A stretch of DNA of 64,000 bases from Silene conica (taxonomy: Eukaryota; Streptophyta; Magnoliopsida; Caryophyllales; Caryophyllaceae), in NCBI GenBank assembly GCA_029255685.2, contig CM055319.2, positions 35,846,530 to 35,910,529 on the forward strand, written 5' to 3'. Shown here piece by piece: positions 57,401-64,000 of this stretch. The notes beneath the pieces were generated by a model. It was not told the origin of the DNA and ran no database searches. It worked only from the letters and a program-made list of their open reading frames with translations. Position numbers and translations under genes: made by a program. Position 1 is the first letter of the stretch. Each line of letters starts with the position of its first letter.

Positions 57401-57776
57401 ATTTACACAATGTTTTCGATGATTAAGGAATTATGTGTCAGAAAGAGAGACACTAGATATCGACACGGAGAATCACCGCTCATTGACTTTCACAAAACAC
57501 TACTCGTATCACTATAATTACAGACCTTTATTATCAGGTAAAAAATATATGTCATATGTTAGTGATTATTTTCGCAAGAGAGAATTGAATTGGATAAAAA
57601 TGCAATTTTATATGGAAAAAGAGAGAGACCTGGGGGATTTTGACAGTGGTGGAAGCGGCGATGATGCAGTAACCGAGGAGTTTGGAAATTAAGGGAAGTA
57701 AACAAGCTTTTTCGGGAATTTGACCATGGCTAATCGAATCAATTACGCAGTTGAAGTTCATTCCGAATATCTCCAT
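45391..57776 (-). CDS. MPDU1: MPDU1 homologue (PQ-loop ER membrane protein), 8 exons
   Basis: Spliced CDS of 708 bp encodes 235 residues, about the length I recall for plant MPDU1 homologues. Every junction is GT-AG with consistent phase. Two PQ-loop repeats are present: [20 protein letters not shown] (from about residue 44) and [20 protein letters not shown] (from about 157). Hydrophobic spans suit a multi-pass membrane protein. The C-terminus KKDE fits a dilysine ER-retrieval signal. In animals MPDU1 is needed to use dolichol-phosphate mannose and glucose in the ER for N-glycan and GPI synthesis; the plant role is inferred by homology. The ATG at 57776 is the only in-frame methionine start nearby and has A at -3 and G at +4. 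Introns are swollen by transposons but the coding sequence looks intact. Confidence 0.93.
46129..46373. mobile_element. Small Harbinger-type MITE in the LINE
   Basis: 245 bp with imperfect terminal inverted repeats (GGCCATGTTCTTCGG...AAAAAACAGGACC) and a TAA target duplication (46126-46128, 46374-46376). The termini resemble those of 38828-39923. Confidence 0.7.
47953..49478 (+). mobile_element. Solo LTR L1 in the LINE
   Basis: 1526 bp, TGATGCGGGAGC to ATACGCATCA, with target duplication GGTCC (47948-47952, 49479-49483). A TATAAATA box at 48409-48416 sets the plus orientation. It includes an inserted segment of about 550 bp (48468-49020) absent from L2. Confidence 0.92.
48468..49020. mobile_element. 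Unclassified short insertion in solo LTR L1
   Basis: Extra sequence relative to L2, starting ACTAGCGTAACACCCGTG with an ACCCGTGAAAATTCACGGGT palindrome and ending in TATATATATAATG. No clear target duplication was identified; the edges are accurate to about 10 bp. Possibly a small DNA transposon. Confidence 0.55.
49759..50776 (-). mobile_element. Solo LTR L2 in the LINE, opposite orientation to L1
   Basis: 1018 bp, plus strand TGATGCGTATTT to CTCCCGCATCA, with target duplication CATGC (49754-49758, 50777-50781). The TATA box on the minus strand is at 50239-50246. Same family as L1; the two lie 280 bp apart as an inverted repeat. Confidence 0.92.
52632..52760. repeat. 66-bp tandem duplication in intron 7
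   Basis: AACTTTCAAAAYCAAAATTGAG and the following TGCACAATATATTTTTTTA occur twice, 66 bp apart, with a few differences. Confidence 0.8.
53676..53717 (-). CDS. MPDU1: MPDU1 homologue exon 7
   Basis: 42 bp, acceptor TTGTAG, encoding [14 protein letters not shown]. Donor GTATCC, phase 1. Followed by the 8.2-kb intron. Confidence 0.9.
53797..53857 (-). CDS. MPDU1: MPDU1 homologue exon 6
   Basis: 61 bp, acceptor ATGCAG, encoding [20 protein letters not shown] plus one base. Donor GTGAGC, phase 1. Confidence 0.92.
54796..54855 (-). CDS. MPDU1: MPDU1 homologue exon 5
   Basis: 60 bp, acceptor CTGCAG, encoding [20 protein letters not shown] with the second PQ motif. Donor GTAATT, phase 0. Confidence 0.92.
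55019..55085 (-). CDS. MPDU1: MPDU1 homologue exon 4
   Basis: 67 bp, acceptor CTTAAG, encoding [20 protein letters not shown] to ALY. Donor GTAAGG, phase 0. Confidence 0.92.
55407..55479 (-). CDS. MPDU1: MPDU1 homologue exon 3
   Basis: 73 bp, acceptor TGTGCAG, encoding [16 protein letters not shown] to MRAL. Donor GTATCC, phase 2. Confidence 0.9.
55480..56918 (-). other. MPDU1 homologue intron 2 (1.4 kb)
   Basis: It contains the TRIM at 55821-56389. The rest is ordinary AT-rich intron with no further feature seen. Confidence 0.85.
55821..56389 (-). mobile_element. TRIM retrotransposon in MPDU1 intron 2
   Basis: A complete 569-bp element: LTRs of 190 bp (55821-56010) and 217 bp (56173-56389) with termini TGTTAAATTC...TTCTTCACA, target duplication AGCCA (55816-55820, 56390-56394), primer binding site TGGTATCAGAGCC on the minus strand (56160-56172), and a purine tract beside the left LTR. 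No coding capacity. LTRs are diverged, so the insertion is not recent. Confidence 0.9.
56919..57072 (-). CDS. MPDU1: MPDU1 homologue exon 2
   Basis: Acceptor TACGCAG, then [20 protein letters not shown] to FLLVQ plus one base. Donor GTACAT. Phase 1. Confidence 0.93.
57073..57629 (-). other. MPDU1 homologue intron 1
   Basis: 557-bp intron. No repeat or gene recognized. Confidence 0.8.
57630..57776 (-). CDS. MPDU1: MPDU1 homologue exon 1
   Basis: 49 codons from [10 protein letters not shown] to the first PQ motif (KIPQ). Donor GTCTCT at 57629. Intron phase 0. Confidence 0.93.
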
Positions 57777-58000
57777 TTTCTTTGTTGACCTATTTCCCAG
57801 ATCACTCACCAGGGCTTCTCCAAAAAGAAGTAGCTACACTGTCTAAGTTTACCTTTGATACTCCGGTTCTTCTTACTCCCTCAGTTTCACTTTTGCTTTC
57901 GATACAAATACAAAATCAGCTCATGTTTATCCGCGAGTTGCTTCAATCATGTTTATACGGTAGTCTACCCTACCAAAAGAAGAGGACAAGGTGGATCACC
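57777..58000 (-). promoter_or_regulatory. 5' region of the MPDU1 homologue
   Basis: About 220 bp between the start codon and a MITE, which must hold the 5' UTR and proximal promoter. I find no convincing TATA box. A GTGAGT string at 57804-57809 resembles a splice donor, but no acceptor fits. Confidence 0.4.
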
Positions 58001-58494
58001 CTAGGTAGCACGAAATCGGACACAAATATGGATACGGATACGGATACGGACACGATACGGATACAGGACACGGTCATGAAATTTAGGATATGAGACACGG
58101 CATTTAAATTTAATAAATATACATTTTATAGTTATAAATTTTTGATTTTATTTTTGTAAAAGTATTTGATATTAATTTTAAATAAGTAAATGTAAAACTT
58201 GCCCTTGATAATAAATTTATTTTCATTCATTATCCGAATCAATATTCTAATTGATCTCTTTCGATAATGCAATTCTCATCTCAAGAACATCATTCACCGC
58301 AAATGATAACCAAATATCATGGACAGGCGACGGACACGGCTCAAATACAATGGACACGCGTCGGATACGTGTCCAAATAAATGTAGAAAGTTAGACACGA
58401 CTATTTAGGTGTTGGACACGTTTCGGCGTGTGTCCGTGGAATGTCGATGTCGGACACGGTACGGCTCAGTAGGAGAAGTGTCCGTGCTACCTAG
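58001..58494. mobile_element. hAT-like MITE upstream of the MPDU1 homologue
   Basis: 494 bp with terminal inverted repeats CTAGGTAGCACG...CGTGCTACCTAG and an 8-bp duplication with one mismatch (GGATCACC 57993-58000, GGGTCACC 58495-58502). Subterminal GGATACGGATACGGACACG-type units occur in inverted copies. No transposase. Confidence 0.8.
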
Positions 58495-58561
58495 GGGTCA
58501 CCTATATGTGTCTTCCCACGCACTTCTCATGGTATTTTGTGAGAGAAAACGGGGTTCTTAT

Positions 58562-59124
58562 ATATATTTGGGATCCGGTGAGAACGATCTTACAAATGAG
58601 AACCGTGAGAACTCTCACTAAATCTCCACCATATCTCACTTCAAAAGTTTTGATGGATCATTCACCATTAGTTTAACTTATTCAAATACACAATTTAGTA
58701 TCATTAAACATATTTTTTGATTTTATTAACAAAATATATACTTATTAGTGTACCAAAATACAATTAGGCATACTAAAACGGCTATAAATGCACGAAAACG
58801 ACCACTATGTACATGAAATTTTTTACAGGCGTGAAAATGATTACTAGGTGCATGAAATAATAGCCTCTACGTGCATTAAAACGAGTTCTAAGTGCATGAA
58901 AAATGATAGATACGTAAAAATCGGTAGTAGGTGCATGAAAATTAATAAAACGTATCTCACCTTGATTTCCATCATTACTTATATATTTTCTAGACCAAGA
59001 AATATGTTCTCTAGCCATAAAATTCCATGTCGAATCCAACTATGTCATTAATTTTTTTTTTCAAAAGTCCGTAAGGTAGAGTTCTCATAGTTCTCATTAT
59101 ATTGGTGGTTCTAATAGGATCCCA
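58562..59124. mobile_element. Putative TIR element, unclassified
   Basis: GGGATCCGGTGAGAAC with GAGAACCGTGAGAACTCT at the left mirrors AGAGTTCTCATAGTTCTC and TAATAGGATCCC at the right, each flanked by TATATATA. The inverted ends suggest a MITE, but they are imperfect and no target duplication was defined. Edges approximate. Confidence 0.45.
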
Positions 59125-60203
59125 ATTCTTTATATATATGTAGAATTGAAATCCTATAAAAACCATGAAGATAATGAGAACTAATTACAACCCTTAGATA
59201 TAGCCTTTGAAAATTGAGATTGTTTCCGAAAATTCAAAGCCATCAGAGTATCAGACACCCCCAAATCCTCTAAACTCCCTCACTTTCACAATTGATTTTT
59301 CTCTATTTCATCGGCCTCTCCAATCATCCTTTCGATCATATCATACCCTGATCATCTTCTCCAATCCTATCACTCTCCAATCACCATGTTTTCATCGATC
59401 ACCTCCATTTTCGCTCCTTCAACCGAACATTTCTGCAGCTATATTTTCTTTTATTTTGAGTAGATTACAATTTAGGTAATTTCTAAATTTTCTCAATTTC
59501 TCTTTTATTCCCCAATTTTACGGTTTTAATGATATAAACTAGTTGATTAGGGTTGCATTTCTGATTTGTTCTACCTTATGTAGTTTTCATTGCTTTCAAA
59601 TGTCGTTAGATTCTTACTTACATTCCACTATAATTATCTATTAGTTACTTCAATTTACGTAGTTAACGTTGTAGTATTGCACAATCACTATATGCTTTTT
59701 GCGTTCCTTGCTTATTTCAAATTTTTTATTTAGAATCCTTGTTCTAATTTTGTGTTGCGTAATTATTTTGACTGGAATTTTGTTGAATATTTGGCTATGG
59801 TGTTTGCAATACCGAGCAATGGTAAAATTGGACCTTATTGATGGCTTTATAGAAAGATTGAGAAATGTCTAAAAATAGGTTCCTGCTTATTCCAAGTGAA
59901 GAAAGACCTTGACCCTTAAGATCCGCCAATTTACAAAATTCTACCCATTTCCTAAAGTCACCAATTTCAGCCTATATTTGAGAAAGGGAAAAAGTCACAG
60001 AACCTGTGACCATATATTCAACCATGCATCAATTTAACATAAAGGAAATAGTATGAGACTATGTCTATGTTGGTGGCCTCTGACTCTACAACAATTATAG
60101 ATTCAACCATTTTCATCTGTAATTGTTTTATGCATTAAATAAGGTTCTTTGTGCATGAATTAAAATTCTATGTGCATAAAATAAGGTTTTATGTATAAAT
60201 ACT
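59125..60203. other. Intergenic sequence
   Basis: No gene is supported. A 90-codon frame at 59207-59479 has low-complexity Ser/Pro/Phe composition and no family match that I can see. Confidence 0.55.
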
Positions 60204-61252
60204 TGGAAATATCAAAACCCTTATCAGGATTTTATCATTTCTCAGGGCCACTCGAAGAGTAGTAACTGAAATGCATGGCCTTGCTCGAATACAGATTCGT
60301 TTTATCAGTTAAGTTACTCTCTAGTCGGGGAAACCACTCTTGATACAGATCGATTGTAAGATACGACCTTTGCGAATACGGATTTGCAAATTGTTTTACA
60401 TTGAGTGGGAGAAATTTTAAAAGGATATGAGAATCGGTTATCGCACCTACACTTGTACGGACAAGCGGGAGTTTGTTGGAGCTGGTGTCCTCCACATGTA
60501 GTGTGATAACGTCATTGTACATACACTTGTACGGACAAGTGGGAGATTATTGTTGGGGCTGGTGTCCTTGACAGTTAGTACAATGACTTATTAAATCTCT
60601 TAAGGATCACAAGGGCATACTTTGGTATTATTATCAGTTGATCCACGTTTATCAATAACAGTTGGCTTGCTAGATAAGTTTGACGTTATTGTCATACGGA
60701 TGGCGGTGATCAACTGGTCCCTATACGTCACACCTATAGGACACGTTTGAGAGATGTGAAGGTATGAAAATACAGTCACATTTATGCCGAATACGACTAA
60801 ACAGTTAGTCAGAGATATTGACTATTAAATTAGTCAATGAGATGTTGAGATAATTATTTAATACGGATTAAATAATGTTAGCTAATACGGATTACATGAT
60901 TATTAATTCGTAAATTAAATATACACAATTATATTTAATTAAATATTGAATTCGTGTATTAATATAAGCAGTTATATTAATTGAGCTAATTATACAATAT
61001 CGTTATTTTGTCAGACCATTATTAATGTATCGACTACATTAATATCTGATAACATGTATACGATTTATAATTAAAACCCGCGAATATATTTTTAGCTTTA
61101 GGGTCGAATCACGCAAGAGCATAAGGTAAGAGTGGAAAGCCCACTCTCACCCTAACCCTATTTCGGCCGAGTATTACAAAAGGAGAGGGACTCTCTTTTT
61201 GTCAGAGGACTCTTTGATTGATTACTGATAATCATATCTCACAAAAACTAGG
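60204..61252 (+). mobile_element. Copia fragment, same family as H
   Basis: It aligns with 39945-40994: internal 3' sequence with the duplicated purine-tract region, then the first 702 bp of an LTR (60551-61252, starting TGTTGGGGC). The left end is abrupt; the right end was displaced by chromovirus T2. Confidence 0.82.
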
Positions 61253-62237
61253 TGTAACACCCCCGTTTATTTAAGGGCCTGTACTAGGACTCCTCAGATA
61301 AATAAAGGTGTTACCATCTCGGTTTCCCGAGGTAGTAGATACAAAGGAAAGATAATCAGTATTTTAATTAAAATTAAACTCATAACTTGTTCTTACAACT
61401 GTATCCAAAAGTCTTAACAAAATAAATGGAGTACAACTCATGCTAAACCGACTAAGGTGATCTAGACTCTAGTCTGGTCCGGATCCAAGCTCTTTCTCCC
61501 ATAGCTCCGCCTTAGTCTCAGCCACCTGTCAATCTGCTCCCCAATAAATTTGTTCATCACAGGTGATCACGAATACACAGGGACAACCACGAGGTTGAGT
61601 AGGGAAAAGAATAAATATAATAATATAATAAACTCCGCACCGATCCAACGCCAAATATACTCCGCACCGATCCAACGCCATATATATTCCGCACCGATCC
61701 AACACCATATATACTCCGCACCGATCCAACACCAAATATACTCCGCACCGATCCAACACCGTATCACAAGACCCAATATATATTCACATCATAACAATAT
61801 CTCAGAATGATATAGGTAGCACAATATAACGATCACATGATATTATAACATAAACATGCTTATTACCACATAAGAACAGAATACACATTATTATAAACCA
61901 GTATCTTCCCCTACCTGAAATAGCAGGAACGCAAACACAATCCGAGATATGCTTAGAAATGTTCCACTCGAAACTCGCTACCTAAACAGATATATGCAAC
62001 GAATTAACAAACTTCCCGAACCCCTTAACGTTCATACTTACTATAAATAGCAACCTTCCATAAGTGAAAAGTTTCTATAAATAGAAACTTTCCCAATATA
62101 GTAACTTTCCAAAAATAGACGTCCCCATGAGTTAAATAATTCCCGACTCGCATATTTAAATAACACGACCCGAAACCGTAAGAAAATAATAAAACACTAC
62201 TAAAATAATAATAATAATACAACATTAATAAAAATAG

Positions 62238-62274
<37 letters not shown>

Positions 62275-63538
62275 CACAAAAATAATAATAATAACACATT
62301 AAACACGACACACCAACAACCCCACAACCCGCCATCAAACTGCCCTGAAACCACCGTGATACGCCACTACACCCTCCGACAACCATCACCACGCGTACCC
62401 AGCACCACAACCTACCCCCACGGCCACCGTCAGACCCCTCGACTTCCACCGTCGTGGTGAACCAGTGCCTACACCAGGCCTGGTTTCTCACGCTGACTCC
62501 TTGACCAGACCCAAACACCAACCCCTCGAAACACACTCAGCCACCACGACACCCTGTTTCCACCACCACAACCCTCTGAGACACCAGACCCAAAAGACTC
62601 GGTGGTAACACCATGCCGACCTCCCTCGAGTCAACGGTGTTACCACCCCCAAGGTCACCCCTAACAAACTGACTTACAAATTAAAAGACGAAACAACAGC
62701 CCCTTGGTACAACCCCTATCGACTACCCCTTAACCACCACACCCAACCACCGTGAACCACCACAACTGCCTTCAACAGACACCCCTAGGCACTGCTTGAC
62801 TCCCCAACCCGAGACCCATACTAAATAAACCCCAGAACACGACTCAAACATACCATAAATTAACATTCAGAAAACGTATATAATAAAACGAATAACAATC
62901 ATGTCTTTAACCCGTATTATCACCCTTCACGACAACCATTAACGACCAACGACACCCAACCCACGATTTGTATATGTTCTTTACGTGATCTAGCACAATT
63001 CTATGTAAGAACGTCGAAGGTTTAACGTGTTATACTAGCCTGATTATGGTATACAAACTACAAGACTCACAGGACTAAGAACAACGTGTGTGACTTACCA
63101 GTTTTACAGTCCAAACGAACCACTGTGAGTCACCCTTCGACCACCGTGCAAGGTTTCTTTTCTTACTTTGATGTGACGGCTAAAGGTTGGTGTAGCAGAT
63201 TAGGGTTAGGGTAGGGTTTATAGTTTAGCAAGACTATGTTAAGTAGGCGGCATGGATATGATTGCTAGGGGGAAGAATACCGAGTATGGGCTCCTCTTGC
63301 TTACACGCACTTCGAGGCCCATTCTACCACCCCCGCTGATCCCAAGTTCGAGCCCTCATAAGACATAATTCTAATTATGTTGTTTTGTGGGTAGAACCCC
63401 ACTTCGAAACCCACCAAGGTCCAAAACGCTCATCATAAAACGAGTGTACACAAGTATGTTAAACGAGCAATTGTAAAGAATTAAATCGTCTACCCATAAA
63501 ATCATTATTATTTAATACCAATAATTCGGGTTATTACA
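61253..63538 (-). repeat. 3' LTR of chromovirus T2
   Basis: Plus strand TGTAACACCCCCG to GGTTATTACA, 2286 bp. Its outer end shares TTTATTTAAG, the CATCTCGG...CCGAGGTAGT block and the GAGGTTGAGTAGG block with T1 and T3. It includes a 27-bp minisatellite and a C-rich stretch (62300-62800). No gene inside. Confidence 0.82.
61633..61767. repeat. 27-bp minisatellite, five copies
   Basis: The unit CTCCGCACCGATCCAAC plus ten more bases is repeated five times with minor variation. Because 27 is a multiple of three, it opens repetitive reading frames on both strands that are not genes. Confidence 0.92.
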
Positions 63539-63665
63539 GTCTTCCTCCCTTAAAATGAACTTCGTCCCGAAGTTCACCCACACTAACATGATATAACGAC
63601 TGCTAAACATAGAGTATCACATTCCACCCTACTAAAAAAAATGAGTTACGTCCTCGTAACTTACC

Positions 63666-64000
63666 TCAAACAAATAGTTGCGGGTAACGCTCTTTCATGG
63701 ATGTCTCAGGCTCCCATGTAGCCTCCTCCTGATTATGATTGGTCCACAGGACTTTCACCAAGGACGTCTCCCCATTGCGAGTCTTTCGTACTTTCCTGTC
63801 CAGAATCTCTTTCGGAGTCTCAACATATGCCAACTGTTCATCCACCTCAATCACCTCGTGCTGAAGCACATGTGATGGATCACACACATACTTCCTCAAC
63901 TGGGACACATGGAACACATTATGGACCTTGGATAGAGCTGGAGGTAAAGCTAATCGGTATGCCACCTCCCCAACTCTGTCCAAAATCTCAAACGGTCCAA
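63666..64000 (-). pseudogene. pol: Chromovirus integrase C-terminus with chromodomain, partial
   Basis: The open frame enters from the right edge ([20 protein letters not shown]) and ends with TGA at 63666. [20 protein letters not shown] is the conserved integrase tail. The following [17 protein letters not shown]...MKERYPQLF is the chromodomain-like end typical of Tekay/Del, which directs integration into chromatin in this group. Only the last 111 codons are in the window, with no stop; partial because of the window, not clearly broken. Confidence 0.85.

Larger units (their letters stand above)
61253..64000 (-). mobile_element. Tekay/Del-type chromovirus T2, 3' end
   Basis: A minus-strand Ty3/gypsy chromovirus entering from the right edge: integrase C-terminus with chromodomain (63666-64000), a purine tract (plus-strand complement GTCTTCCTCCCTT, 63539-63551) and a 2286-bp 3' LTR (61253-63538). 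It was inserted in the Copia LTR fragment; CTAGG (61248-61252) is the candidate target duplication, its partner off-window. Confidence 0.85.

Noticed and set aside
59207-59479. 90-codon frame in intergenic DNA
   Set aside because: Low-complexity composition, no family, no splicing partners seen.
61529-61810. Repetitive proteins on both strands
   Set aside because: Produced by a 27-bp minisatellite in a chromovirus LTR; period divisible by three opens frames.

Overview
The window is plant nuclear DNA, from a eudicot. It holds plant-type Athila/Tat, chromovirus, Copia, Cassandra and RTE elements and one spliced host gene. Short TACTCCGTA-type strings give a low-confidence impression of Caryophyllales; I cannot name the species.

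Bases 1 to about 43,236 are a stack of nested LTR retrotransposons. From outermost to innermost: a Cassandra element with 5S rRNA-like LTRs (J) is split by an unclassified LTR sequence (K). K holds a Copia element (H), which abuts a gag-like Athila/Tat-type element (F). F is split by a tandem LTR-internal-LTR-internal-LTR element (D). D's outer LTR holds element C, whose 5' LTR holds a chromovirus LTR (T3). T3 holds a Copia element (B), whose gag holds an Athila-like element (A). Most left halves lie outside the window. Junctions were set from 5-bp target-site duplications, TG...CA termini, and uninterrupted second copies inside the window.

Elements A, C, D and F have tRNA-Asp-type primer binding sites where visible. 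They share a long 3' noncoding region with up to three hairpin-plus-polypurine (GGTTTGGGGA) modules and a separate covarying hairpin. A, D and F also carry pairs of 12-bp palindromes (RGTCGRYCGACC) spaced exactly 21 bp apart around a variable 9-bp spacer. This phased palindrome system is the most unusual signal here. I know of no description of it, but I cannot search.

Bases 45,391-57,776 (minus strand) hold one intact host gene: a PQ-loop membrane protein homologous to MPDU1 (mannose-P-dolichol utilization defect 1). It was reconstructed as 8 exons encoding 235 residues with consistent GT-AG splicing. Intron 7 is 8.2 kb and holds a 5'-truncated RTE LINE with a 15-bp target duplication. That LINE was itself hit by two solo LTRs of one family in opposite orientation and by a small MITE. 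Intron 2 holds a TRIM. A hAT-like MITE lies 225 bp upstream of the ATG.

The right end (58.5-64 kb) holds further MITE-like sequence, a fragment of the same Copia family as H, and the 3' LTR plus chromodomain end of a minus-strand Tekay/Del-type chromovirus that runs out of the window.
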